Of a DNA stretch of 40,701 nucleotides, positions 30,901 through 38,269 are shown in pieces; position 1 is the stretch's first letter, and the number at the start of each line of letters is the position of its first letter. Where the stretch lies: NCBI GenBank assembly GCA_017443265.1, contig JAFSOU010000060.1, forward strand, positions 1-40,701. Reading direction: 5' to 3'. Both the position numbers and the translations under genes were made by a program. Below the pieces are notes generated by a model. It was not told where the DNA came from, did not search any database, and saw nothing but the letters and a program-made list of their open reading frames with translations. This stretch comes from Bacteroidales bacterium (GTDB taxonomy: Bacteria > Bacteroidota > Bacteroidia > Bacteroidales > P3).

Positions 30901-32831
30901 TCTTGCAAAACATATTAAACGCCCTAAGACCTAAAGGATATTTGGTGCTAAGCATTTGTAACCCATTCTTCACAGATATTCAACACACCATGTTGCGCGG
31001 TGTTGGACGAAAATCGACCTATTATGACAACTCTACATTCCAAGAATACACATCCCAAATGAAACCTATTGATGGACTGGAATATCACCGCCCCGTAGAG
31101 TGGTATGTGCGCACATTACGAAAATACGGTTTCGACATTGTTGATTCCTACGAAACAGAAGGTATCGACACTGACAATGCGATGGCTATTGGAGAGCATA
31201 TATTATTTGTTTGTAAAAAGATTGGCGAGTATGTTCCAATGAACGACTTGTCGCTTATGATAAAAACTTGTGCGATGGATGCGGACAATATATACGAAAA
31301 CATCCGTCACATAGTGTCGCAATTGGAATATGGCTGCAGTTTCAAAGAAAAGGTTGTGTGTGTGGATGATGAACGCATTGTAAATGGCAAACAAATAAAT
31401 CGTCTGCGTTCATATGCATCAGACGATTATCAAAAACTCGTACACGAACTGAATCGTGCAAAGAATAACGGGCTTGTCGATAAAATCATTTTACCCGACG
31501 AGATTGACAAAAGTGTTTATCAAAGGTATTTTGGAGAAACAAACACCAATTCCCATTCCCAAAATGGACAGCCATTGCTGATGACGCTTTATGGCTTTGA
31601 ATGCGTACAAACTCCGTATCTCTTTCAAACTGATTGTGATATTCTCTTCTATAACAAACAGTGCGGATCATTATCAAAACATTTGAATGATTTCAAAGAG
31701 TCAAAGTCCTTAACAATGGCTTTAAGTGTTTACCATGAAGAAGAATCCGCTGTGGAATTTGGTCATCGGGTAGAAGTGCGCAATTGTTTTCTCAATCTTC
31801 GGGAACTGCATCAATTGCTGCCACTAAAGAACAGTATTGAATCCGACTGCTTCGCATTAACATGGCATCGCAGTATAGATTGTGCTATAAAAGAAAAACC
31901 GCACATGTCGATTCGCTGCCATAGTAATGAGTTGTTTTTCATCCATGTCGAAAACAAATACAAAAACGATGCCGACATGCTGGCAACAGTACGTTTTGCT
32001 GTCGAAAAAGGTTTTGTCCCTGATGTTCAAAAATGTAATGTAAACTTGACGGGAACACGTGCGGACTGGCTACCAAAAACAGATGCAAATGTCGTTGTTG
32101 TTTCTCGTGGGAAAAACACATCTGTCGAACGTGTAAAACGCATGTTTGATAGTCTTGTTGCACAATCCACTTCCGATTTTACCATTGTCTATACAGATGC
32201 AAACTCAACGAATGCTAGCGAGGAATACGCGGCATACCGATTAAAATACGACAATCGTTTTAAAAATGCAGTTTTTATCCCAAATAAGACAGAGCACCTT
32301 GAAATTGATATGTTAATGCGAGCTGTAAATACTATTGCAAAGCAAAATGCTATTATCGTCACGGTTGATAATGATGACTATCTGCTTTGCCCAGATGCAT
32401 TGAAAATCATTGTCGAGAAATTCAGAAATGGCGCCGACTATGTGTGCGGAAACAATATCCGTTACGACAAGCCCCTAAAAAAATATCACGTAAGTAGTTT
32501 TGAAAAATTGTGGGAACGTAATGGAGACAACATCTGGCTTCACCCGATATGCTTCACAAAAGAGCTGTTCGAAAAAGTGAATCCCGATGATATGAAACGT
32601 GATGGAGAATGGATCAATATCTGCACAGACTTCGCCTATGCAGTTCCAATGATACAATTGGCTAATAGTCCCCAATGGATTGAGCAACCCATCTATTTCT
32701 TTGAGCCATCTATAGCCAATCAGAAGAAAGAAGGAAATTACAAAATTGAAAAGGTTAACGAAATGAGAAATTATATTTTACAAAAAGCGAAACAAAGATA
32801 TGAAACAGATAATAGCAGTTATAGGAGATAG
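27963..32831 (+). CDS. Giant glycosyltransferase-kinase-methyltransferase fusion protein
   Basis: A 1622-residue cytoplasmic protein with at least six parts: (1) GT2-like glycosyltransferase, about 7-250, acidic motif LDDDD at 107-111; (2) second glycosyltransferase-like domain, about 293-600, LDDDM at 385-389; helical linker; (3) protein-kinase-like domain, about 714-850, with glycine loop LGQGFEGCVF, NIKSENF at 805-811 in place of the catalytic loop, and DYG at 822-824; (4) SAM methyltransferase, about 890-1085, motif I VLDYGAGKC at 907-915; (5) glycosyltransferase-like domain with DCD at 1224-1226; (6) C-terminal GT2 domain, about 1376-1590, VDNDD at 1468-1472. Kinase plus methyltransferase recalls WbdD, which caps O-antigen chains. 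The likely role, making and capping a surface glycan, is inferred. It follows the sugar epimerase. Confidence 0.85.
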   Translation: MKNSSEEKACIISLITTKNRESFYSALKSVTLQSQKTDFLIVASDSDEKNVSREQTATEEAGGIYLRERHNHAHNYAGSLNMGIDYIVENIAIEQGFDVNKIYLATLDDDDKWHKDYLKDCLSAVVNNPDFVVTGLIYRTKSGVENLTIPQDLSIHSFLQGNPHIQGSNTFVKLSTLMKAGCFDESMPSTTDRDIFVRIMQQNPVYSIVNKHLVDVDATGDNRITKNRERKLEGIQLFYRKYCPLMTDEDKQAFHKRNLDYFGILENEILCTFNTNDNIPITARMVVPRYDGRLIVGIIVTYKDGAIRLLNQLANYLNNTDKVVLLNNTREEPKWLESLPITLQRQIEFVPNDVKEKKSIADSRQKLQEHIYYHVWKENDVCWLLDDDMELKQVMPDNREVKLDIRAEIPIYQDKYDAVIGGYTNDPPLPLLSTLRLQLLDYCYSKGLTSNVCNAFLNSIPDNYYALTDSQHKHIEYPAYCNDIDVEKIFQGYTQSRRLVNNQTEITEARNRGGNTIIFNKDLLLLPTCSLKLRDITARRGDYFWVLSAQRIGYKICQGTFCTYHNREKKSFDLNKEMRKMLEDIIGSSMTKAIERMPLSLNDLDSDKKIIATYKQELYKRLSHFILTYYRIIGLLHIANDKKYLPLFTEDALQYLMHQCFVHQATSNELDSSIDTAFRSVLGQLDRAQNKIKLPFYRSVMCEYLDITDETLTDLGQGFEGCVFSDGNQTYKLFYDKEIDLEFLKEVSKTFADCSCLCNLDFDTYKGFSIVSRKFEEKKEWGSPVASDLVKLLLFGKEHGFCIRNIKSENFINTASGLRYIDYGKDIVPFDERLFEKTIERSYQVFRYYFLNDTDFKELISRSYEGTADTINSGLNIYRRMFETVYKENIHDGKIVSTIKSLHPTKVLDYGAGKCKIANQLCIEGFNVDVYDINIPQMLERANNGVRVLENTTQIQNKTYDVVNCNQVLCWTEDNIAFSILQNILNALRPKGYLVLSICNPFFTDIQHTMLRGVGRKSTYYDNSTFQEYTSQMKPIDGLEYHRPVEWYVRTLRKYGFDIVDSYETEGIDTDNAMAIGEHILFVCKKIGEYVPMNDLSLMIKTCAMDADNIYENIRHIVSQLEYGCSFKEKVVCVDDERIVNGKQINRLRSYASDDYQKLVHELNRAKNNGLVDKIILPDEIDKSVYQRYFGETNTNSHSQNGQPLLMTLYGFECVQTPYLFQTDCDILFYNKQCGSLSKHLNDFKESKSLTMALSVYHEEESAVEFGHRVEVRNCFLNLRELHQLLPLKNSIESDCFALTWHRSIDCAIKEKPHMSIRCHSNELFFIHVENKYKNDADMLATVRFAVEKGFVPDVQKCNVNLTGTRADWLPKTDANVVVVSRGKNTSVERVKRMFDSLVAQSTSDFTIVYTDANSTNASEEYAAYRLKYDNRFKNAVFIPNKTEHLEIDMLMRAVNTIAKQNAIIVTVDNDDYLLCPDALKIIVEKFRNGADYVCGNNIRYDKPLKKYHVSSFEKLWERNGDNIWLHPICFTKELFEKVNPDDMKRDGEWINICTDFAYAVPMIQLANSPQWIEQPIYFFEPSIANQKKEGNYKIEKVNEMRNYILQKAKQRYETDNSSYRR

Positions 32832-33375
32832 ACATTGTTCGGCCGATGAGCCAAAGGCAAAAATCGCGTACAATCTCGGAAAAGCATTGGTCGATAACGG
32901 ATACCGCGTTTTGACTGGGGGAATGGGAGGAAAAGAAGAAGATGATGGCATTATGGACTTTGCTATGAAGGGAGCTCGGGATTCGGAACAATACCATGAT
33001 GGCGATAACATAGCAATAATACCAGGTTTTTCCCCGGAGCAGGCCAGTCGGTATGCCGACATAATTGTTCCGACGGGATTAGACGTTTACCGCAATTGCA
33101 TCACAGCCAATGCAGATGCAGTTATTGCAATAGGGGGCGGAGCGGGAACCTTGTGTGAAATGGCATTCGCTTGGTCGCTCAATAGGTTAATCATAGCATT
33201 TGATAACATTCCCGGTTGGAGTTCCAAATTAGCTGGAAAACCAATCGACCATCGCAAACGTTACAATGACATACCCGACGATTGTGTGTATTCTGTGGAT
33301 AACGTGGACAAAGCCATCGATTTATTGCGTAAAGTTTTGAGTAAGTACAACAAAAGACATAGCATTATAAAATGA
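32800..33375 (+). CDS. SLOG/LOG-like Rossmann protein (TIGR00725-type)
   Basis: A 191-residue protein with a nucleotide-binding Rossmann fold. IAVIGDRHCS at the start, YRVLTGGMGG and the central AIGGGAGTLCEMAFAW (in place of the PGGxGTxxE of LOG cytokinin-forming phosphoribohydrolases) are typical of the TIGR00725/SLOG group, which binds or cleaves nucleotides. It overlaps the giant gene by 32 bp in another frame, indicating tight coupling. The GMGGKEEDD loop and the position suggest a nucleotide- or nucleotide-sugar-related job in the same pathway, or a sensor; both are guesses. Confidence 0.8.
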   Translation: MKQIIAVIGDRHCSADEPKAKIAYNLGKALVDNGYRVLTGGMGGKEEDDGIMDFAMKGARDSEQYHDGDNIAIIPGFSPEQASRYADIIVPTGLDVYRNCITANADAVIAIGGGAGTLCEMAFAWSLNRLIIAFDNIPGWSSKLAGKPIDHRKRYNDIPDDCVYSVDNVDKAIDLLRKVLSKYNKRHSIIK

Positions 33376-33421
33376 CTTATATGTTATTGTGAGTGTTTCC
33401 ATACTTTTCCCAAAATAACAT

Positions 33422-33452
33422 TTTGCCATTCCCGAAAAAAATCGTATCTTTG
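33422..33452 (+). promoter_or_regulatory. Bacteroidota-type promoter of the AbrB-acyltransferase operon
   Basis: TTTG (33422-33425), 19 bp, TATCTTTG (33445-33452) followed by CAG: full consensus match. It marks the return to host-type sequence after the AT-rich insert. Confidence 0.78.
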
Positions 33453-33489
33453 CAGAAAAATATGAATTATCATACAAATCATATAAATC

Positions 33490-33699
33490 ATGGAAAAACA
33501 TAACGATAAATACATTTTCGGAGTGGTGAAAGTGGGCGAAAGGGGGCAGATTGTCATCCCCAAGGAGGCCCGCGAGATTTACGGCATCAAAGCCGGGGAG
33601 ACGTTGCTGGTGCTGGGCGACCAGAAAGGGATGGCGCTGGTGAAACCCGAAGTGTTCCAACAAGCTATCGACCATGCGATGGAGGGCATGCCGAAATGA
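33490..33699 (+). CDS. AbrB/SpoVT-type DNA-binding protein
   Basis: A 69-residue protein with the swapped-hairpin AbrB fold: VVKVGERGQIVIPKEAREIYGIKAGETLLVLG is the complete domain signature. It binds DNA as a dimer and probably controls its own operon. The C-terminal part (ALVKPEVFQQAIDHAME) is a short helix. It overlaps the acyltransferase gene by 4 bp (ATGA), so the two are coupled. It looks more like a regulator than a MazE-type antitoxin, because no toxin gene is beside it. Confidence 0.9.
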   Translation: MEKHNDKYIFGVVKVGERGQIVIPKEAREIYGIKAGETLLVLGDQKGMALVKPEVFQQAIDHAMEGMPK

Positions 33700-34817
33700 G
33701 AAAGCATTGGATAGACAATCTGCGGTGGGCAACGGTGCTGCTGGTGTTGCTGTACCACGTTATTTATTTCTTCAACAACAAAGGTGTTTTCGGCGGCATA
33801 GGCGGCTTTGGTCCTTATCCCGAAGTGCCTCAGTATCAGGACGTGCTGATGTACGTGCTTTATCCGTGGTTTATGCCGCTACTCTTTTTGCTGGCGGGCA
33901 TTGGTGCAAAATATGCTTTGGACAAACAACCTGCCGGTGAGTGGTTCCGCTCGCGCACACGCAAGCTGCTGGTGCCTGCCACCATCGGGCTGCTGGTGTT
34001 CCACTGGATGACGGGCTATTTCAACACCGCCTTGGCGGCAAAGGCGGGCACGTTCGACGGAATGCCGGGAGTGGCCAAGTATTTTATGTGGTCTGTCAGC
34101 GGCACGGGACCTCTGTGGTTTATCCAAGACCTGTGGCTGTTTTCGCTGCTGCTACTGCTGGTACACAAAATCGATGCCAAAGGGCGTCTCCACCGCTGGT
34201 GCGGAAAAATTGCCGACGGAAAGGCAGGCATGGTGTGGATATTGCTGCTGGGAGTTCTGTTCTGGGCCGGCGAACAGCTGATTATCAAAAATCCGCATCC
34301 CGAATCTCCCGACGGACTTTACAACCTGTACAAGCCGCTGTTTTACCTCATAGTTTTTCTGATGGGCTATTTCGTGTTCAGTCACGACAAGGTGCACAAA
34401 GCCCTTGGCCGGTGGTGGATTGTGCTGATGGCCGGTGCTGTGGCAAGCGGCACGGTGCTTATTATCACCACTTTCGGGCAAGACAACACCTCGCCGCAGT
34501 ACCTCGGCAGTCCGCTCAACTGCCTCTACGGCTGGCTTATGTGCCTGGCTATGATGGGGTGGTTCAAAGCCCGTTTCGACAGCACGGGAAAGTTCGCCAC
34601 CTATATGACACGTTCCAGTTTCGGACTGTATATTGTTCATTATCTTGTGGTTGCAAGTCTCGGCTATATGATGAAAGTCTATACAGCATTGCCTCCCGTG
34701 GCTATCTATCTGATACTCACAGTGGCGGTTTTCACCGTAACGCCGTTGCTGTACGAGATAATCCGTCGCATTCCGGTGGTGCGCTGGTGCGTGCTGGGGG
34801 AGAAAGGGAAAAAGTAA
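33696..34817 (+). CDS. Acyltransferase family 3 membrane protein
   Basis: A 373-residue protein with about ten membrane segments. The opening HWIDNLRWATVLLVLLYHVIYFF contains the conserved N-terminal R and H of acyltransferase-3 (OafA/YrhL type) proteins, and PLLFLLAGIGAKYAL and GPLWFIQDLWLF are further family features. Members move acyl groups, such as acetyl, onto sugars or other envelope molecules at the membrane. The substrate is unknown. The gene is coupled to the AbrB-like regulator and ends with a strong hairpin at 34821-34856. Confidence 0.9.
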   Translation: MRKHWIDNLRWATVLLVLLYHVIYFFNNKGVFGGIGGFGPYPEVPQYQDVLMYVLYPWFMPLLFLLAGIGAKYALDKQPAGEWFRSRTRKLLVPATIGLLVFHWMTGYFNTALAAKAGTFDGMPGVAKYFMWSVSGTGPLWFIQDLWLFSLLLLLVHKIDAKGRLHRWCGKIADGKAGMVWILLLGVLFWAGEQLIIKNPHPESPDGLYNLYKPLFYLIVFLMGYFVFSHDKVHKALGRWWIVLMAGAVASGTVLIITTFGQDNTSPQYLGSPLNCLYGWLMCLAMMGWFKARFDSTGKFATYMTRSSFGLYIVHYLVVASLGYMMKVYTALPPVAIYLILTVAVFTVTPLLYEIIRRIPVVRWCVLGEKGKK

Positions 34818-34820
34818 TAA

Positions 34821-34856
34821 AAACACTCCCATTACCAAGTAGCAATGGGAGTGTTT
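34821..34856. terminator. Bidirectional terminator
   Basis: AAACACTCCCATT (34821-34833) pairs perfectly over 13 bp with AATGGGAGTGTTT (34844-34856). On the minus strand it runs into TTTTTATTAC, so it ends the lipoprotein gene at 34908-35330; on the plus strand it is 4 bp past the acyltransferase stop. Confidence 0.85.
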
Positions 34857-34907
34857 GAGTATAGAAGCACTTATTTGCAGATTTCGACCATGCCAGAATT
34901 CGTGGTT

Positions 34908-35330
34908 TCAGTCATCGTTGCGCCCTTTTGTCAATAGCTCTTTGATTTTACGAGCGTCAAGTTCTGAAATCCGGTATGTGTACCCTTCTCTTTTTAAGGC
35001 TGTGCAGTTTTCCGAAAACCCCAGTTGGTATTCATTATTGTCGCTGTCGTATAGTTTAACCCATGTTAAAGGCATATATTTTATCGGTTCCTGCAATACA
35101 CGACAGTGGCACAAATAATCAACGAATGGCTGGAAATCATACGGTTTTGGCTCAGTCCATCCTAAAACGTATTGGGCGGAGTCTATACGAAATTGTATTT
35201 CTGCTCTGACAATTGGCGTTTTGCAAAAAGGTTCGTCGGACAAATTGATTTTATTCCAACCTACGCAGCTGGTAATGGAGGTAATGACGAGCGTTGCCAG
35301 ACATATAAGAATGATTTTCTTCATTTTCAT
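34908..35330 (-). CDS. Small lipoprotein of unknown function
   Basis: A 140-residue protein with signal MKMKKIILICLATLVITSIT and a Cys at position 22 (TSC), so probably a lipoprotein. The mature part is a small mixed alpha/beta domain with no recognised family. Its ATG follows, after one base (TAAGATG on the minus strand), the stop codon of a 74-bp copy of the ompA-like 3' end (35333-35406). The natural reading is that this gene once directly followed the ompA-like gene and was separated from it by insertion of the AAA ATPase cassette. Confidence 0.72.
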   Translation of the reverse strand: MKMKKIILICLATLVITSITSCVGWNKINLSDEPFCKTPIVRAEIQFRIDSAQYVLGWTEPKPYDFQPFVDYLCHCRVLQEPIKYMPLTWVKLYDSDNNEYQLGFSENCTALKREGYTYRISELDARKIKELLTKGRNDD

Positions 35331-35331
35331 C

Positions 35332-35406
35332 TTATTTCTTTACAAATTCCACACGGCGGTTTTTGGTGCGGCCTTCGTCGTCGGTGTTGGGAGCTATGGG
35401 GCTGTG
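35332..35406 (-). pseudogene. Detached 3' end of the OmpA-like gene
   Basis: Seventy-four bases match 36948-37021 with one mismatch (35341 against 36956) and encode the end of the OmpA protein (PIAPNTDDEGRTKNRRVEFV then KK and a stop). Upstream of it, up to 35529, no further similarity and no gene are seen. It lies on the far side of the AAA ATPase gene from the intact ompA-like gene. Confidence 0.9.
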
Positions 35407-35529
35407 AGAGATAACAGGTCGCATCCCGGAGGTGTGCAGTTGCATGCTGGGTGAGTAGAAAGCTGTTTATAGTTTACCGAATCGACAATCGTGCTTGTTT
35501 GTATTATCACAATTAAACGATGGTTTTCA

Positions 35530-36660
35530 CTACTGCTCAGGCAGAAGAAACTCATAAAAGTTGTCGGGTGTTATTATTTTGAACACGGAATCGGGGTAGG
35601 CTTCGTTGAAACTGTTAGGCAATTTGGCTTTTTTGCGAGTGTTCCACTTGAACTCGTAAGCATGCAATCCTCCATCATATTCCTCCAAATAGTCTATCTC
35701 CTGTTGCGTGCGGGTGCGCCAAAAATATTTATTGCAGTAATGGTCGTAATATTCGTTGTGCTTTATGCGCTCGGCAATAACAAAATTTTCCCATAGCGCT
35801 CCCATGTCGGTGCGTTCTTCAATGCTGTTGAATGAGTTAATTAGTGCGTTGCGGACTCCGTTGTCGTAGAAATATATTTTGCGGCTGTGCTTCAACTCGT
35901 TGCGCTGGTTGCGGCTGAACGACGACAAACGGAACACAATATATGCTTGTTCCAGCACTTCGATGTAGGATTCCACGGTTTTCGAATCTATACCCACAGT
36001 AGCGGCAAGTTCGGAATAGCTCACCTGCGACCCGATTTGGAAAGCTAAGGCTTTGAGAAGCGACACAAGTTTGTCGGATCTTTTTATTAAACCAAGGGTG
36101 AAAATATCTTTGTACAGATAACTATCGGTTAACTGTTTCAATACTTTGGTCTCGGCACCTTCGGAGGTGACAACCTCGGGATAATAGCCATATATCAAGC
36201 GGTGATTAAGTAGGCGGATTTCATCCATAAGACCATGATGTGCAACCATTTCCCCGAAAGAAAGCGGGTAAAGCCTATGCTCCCATTTACGTCCTGTAAG
36301 TGGTTCGTTGATATGGTTGGCCAATTCAAATGCAGAACTGCCAGTGGCTATCAATTGCACGTCCTTGATGTAATCTGTCACTAATTTCATTCTCAATCCT
36401 ATGTCACTGATTCTCTGCGCCTCGTCTATAACAAGTATTTTTTTCCCCTTCAGGAACTGCCTGAATATGGCCGTGGTCATATTCTCCAATCTCGACTTGT
36501 CGCCTATGTCGTCGCCGGTCATCCACATTGTTTCATCATTCTCGGGAAACATTTCTCTCAGGACGGTGGTTTTGCCTGTCTGTCGGCTCCCAATCAAAAT
36601 AATTGCTTTTCCTTTAAAAAGCTCTTTTTCAATATTTTGTTTAATAATACGATCTATCAT
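35530..36660 (-). CDS. AAA ATPase with DUF4143 domain
   Basis: A 376-residue protein of the AAA_14/DUF4143 group. Walker A GSRQTGKT is at residues 24-31, Walker B is in ILVIDEAQRI near 74-83, GSSAFEL is a sensor motif, and the C-terminal DUF4143 part contains LWENFVIAE and FWRTRTQQEIDYLEE, a nuclease-like pattern. Members are common in Bacteroidales and archaea as mobile single genes of unknown role. The gene has its own promoter and two 32-bp operator-like repeats upstream. It lies between the ompA-like gene and a detached copy of that gene's 3' end, so it is probably an insertion. Confidence 0.9.
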   Translation of the reverse strand: MIDRIIKQNIEKELFKGKAIILIGSRQTGKTTVLREMFPENDETMWMTGDDIGDKSRLENMTTAIFRQFLKGKKILVIDEAQRISDIGLRMKLVTDYIKDVQLIATGSSAFELANHINEPLTGRKWEHRLYPLSFGEMVAHHGLMDEIRLLNHRLIYGYYPEVVTSEGAETKVLKQLTDSYLYKDIFTLGLIKRSDKLVSLLKALAFQIGSQVSYSELAATVGIDSKTVESYIEVLEQAYIVFRLSSFSRNQRNELKHSRKIYFYDNGVRNALINSFNSIEERTDMGALWENFVIAERIKHNEYYDHYCNKYFWRTRTQQEIDYLEEYDGGLHAYEFKWNTRKKAKLPNSFNEAYPDSVFKIITPDNFYEFLLPEQ

Positions 36661-36680
36661 CTTAGCTGTTTTTATTTTTG

Positions 36681-36688
36681 CAAATATA
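36681..36688 (-). promoter_or_regulatory. Promoter -7 element of the AAA ATPase gene
   Basis: TATATTTG on the minus strand, followed by CAAAAAT, matches TAnnTTTG. No clear -33 TTTG; instead the two operator-like repeats begin 15 bp upstream. Confidence 0.6.
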
Positions 36689-36702
36689 CAATTTTTTTAT
36701 CT

Positions 36703-36766
36703 AATTCCGAAAAAATCAGGATATTTAAGGAATTAATTCCTAAAAAATCATGTAATTTCAGGAATT
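36703..36766. promoter_or_regulatory. Two tandem 32-bp operator-like repeats
   Basis: Two back-to-back units (36703-36734 and 36735-36766) agree at 27 of 32 positions. Each begins AATTCC, carries AAAAAATCA, and ends GGAATT, so each is an inverted repeat of AATTCC; at their junction AGGAATTAATTCCT (36728-36741) is a perfect palindrome. They cover the -33 region and the sequence upstream of the ATPase promoter, as expected for a repressor or autoregulator site. Confidence 0.6.
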
Positions 36767-36946
36767 GACACCGTTTGCATCAGTATTTGTCTCGGTAAAG
36801 GATCAGATTGTACTACGCTTGGCGGAGCATTCTCATTGAGATTGTCGATGTGTTTCCAGCATCCAATGATCAGGGTGTAACCTTATACCGACGTTTCAGC
36901 GAGAAACATCCTGCAAAAACAGAGGAGAAATTCGACAGTCCTTCCC

Positions 36947-38047
36947 CTATTTCTTCACAAATTCCACACGGCGGTTTTTGGTGCGGCCTTCGTCGTCGGT
37001 GTTGGGAGCTATGGGGCTGTGCGAGCCTTTGCCCACGGCGGTGAGGCGCGATGCGGCTATGCCTTTGTCGGTCAGGGCTTTCACTATGGCTTCGGCCCTT
37101 TTCTGGCTAAGCGGGTCGTTGATGGCGTCGGAGCCAGTGTTGTCGCAGTGGCCCTGCACCTCGAAATTGAGTTCGGGATGCTCCTGCATCAGCTTGGCCA
37201 TGCGGTTGATTTCCACAATGGACTCAGGCTTGAGGTCGGCCTTGCCTGTTTCGAAGGTGATGGCGTAGGTTACTATCTTGCCGTCGGAGGTGAGGCGGTC
37301 GTAGAGCGGCACTGCTCCCTTGGCTATGCGCACGTTGCTCAACCCAGTGTAGCGGTAGAACGCTCCGCTGTTGAAGAACAGGTAGCCCGGGGCTTTCATT
37401 GCCGGCACGTTGATTATGCGCACTCCGTTTATATATCCTTTGAACGCCCTTTTGTTGAACGAGAAGGCGAAATGGTTCCACTCGCCGGCAACTACGGGGT
37501 TGTCCTTTTCCAGATAGTCGCTGTTGTCTGGGTTCAGCCCCAGCATTTTCTCTCCACCCGCCTGGCTGCTCCCGTCTGGTTTCAACAGGGTCCACGTAAG
37601 GTTGCACGATCCATCTTCCCTATACCAGAAACGCACAAAACTCGATGAGTTGTAGTAGCTTTCGTCGCCGCGGTCGCCGAAATAGATGCTCATTTCGAGC
37701 CACGACGCCTCATCTGTAGTATTCATCGGAGCCACGTAGAGGTCGAACTCCACCGTGAACACCTCCGGCAGCCAATCCCATTTCTGTTTCATCAGCGGGA
37801 TTACCTGTCCCAGACCGTTGTCGGTGAACGCCATAACATTACGTCCCATCTGCTGGGCCGTTTCGGCATAGCCGTCCAACAAATCCCATCGCAGCGGGAA
37901 CTCGCCGAGTTTTTCCCTTTCAAAATTGTCTTCGAAAAAAATCTCGTCGCCGGGGACGAAATCCGTCTTTGCATAGTTGGTTTCCTGTGCGTTCAACGAC
38001 ATGGCGGCAAACAGAAATGTCGCTACAGCAGCAAATATTTTTTTCAT
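36947..38047 (-). CDS. OmpA-family outer-membrane-associated protein
   Basis: A 366-residue protein with a signal peptide (MKKIFAAVATFLFAAMSLNA). The N-terminal 250 or so residues form a lectin-like beta domain (DNFEREKLGEFPLRWDL, WNHFAFSFNKRAFKGYINGVRI), and the C-terminal 110 residues are an OmpA-like peptidoglycan-binding domain (ITFETGKADLKPES, VQGHCDNTGSDAINDPLSQKRAEAIVKAL, NRRVEFVKK). It probably links the outer membrane or a surface complex to the cell wall. Its last 74 bp are copied at 35333-35406, on the other side of the AAA ATPase gene. Confidence 0.92.
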   Translation of the reverse strand: MKKIFAAVATFLFAAMSLNAQETNYAKTDFVPGDEIFFEDNFEREKLGEFPLRWDLLDGYAETAQQMGRNVMAFTDNGLGQVIPLMKQKWDWLPEVFTVEFDLYVAPMNTTDEASWLEMSIYFGDRGDESYYNSSSFVRFWYREDGSCNLTWTLLKPDGSSQAGGEKMLGLNPDNSDYLEKDNPVVAGEWNHFAFSFNKRAFKGYINGVRIINVPAMKAPGYLFFNSGAFYRYTGLSNVRIAKGAVPLYDRLTSDGKIVTYAITFETGKADLKPESIVEINRMAKLMQEHPELNFEVQGHCDNTGSDAINDPLSQKRAEAIVKALTDKGIAASRLTAVGKGSHSPIAPNTDDEGRTKNRRVEFVKK

Positions 38048-38269
38048 AATCAGTGATTTTTGATTTTCGTTTAAATACCTTATCTTTCAACGCTTTTAAC
38101 GAGTTTGTCGCACTTTTATTGTGGGAGAAATGGAAAAAAACTATTGGTGTCCGATAAAAATCATTGCAAAAATGCTACGGTGGCGAGGGAATGGTCGGCT
38201 TTTTGCCGCCATGCAAGCAATAAAACAGCGGGAACGACGTTTGATTAAGAAAAATAACAACTCAAAAAC

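Noticed and set aside
33490..34817. AbrB-like protein plus following gene as a MazEF-type toxin-antitoxin pair
   Set aside because: The following gene is a ten-helix acyltransferase, not a small toxin, so the AbrB protein is more likely a regulator.
36808..37044. 78-codon plus-strand open frame between the ATPase and OmpA genes
   Set aside because: Its second half is antisense to the OmpA coding end and the rest has no known pattern or start signals.
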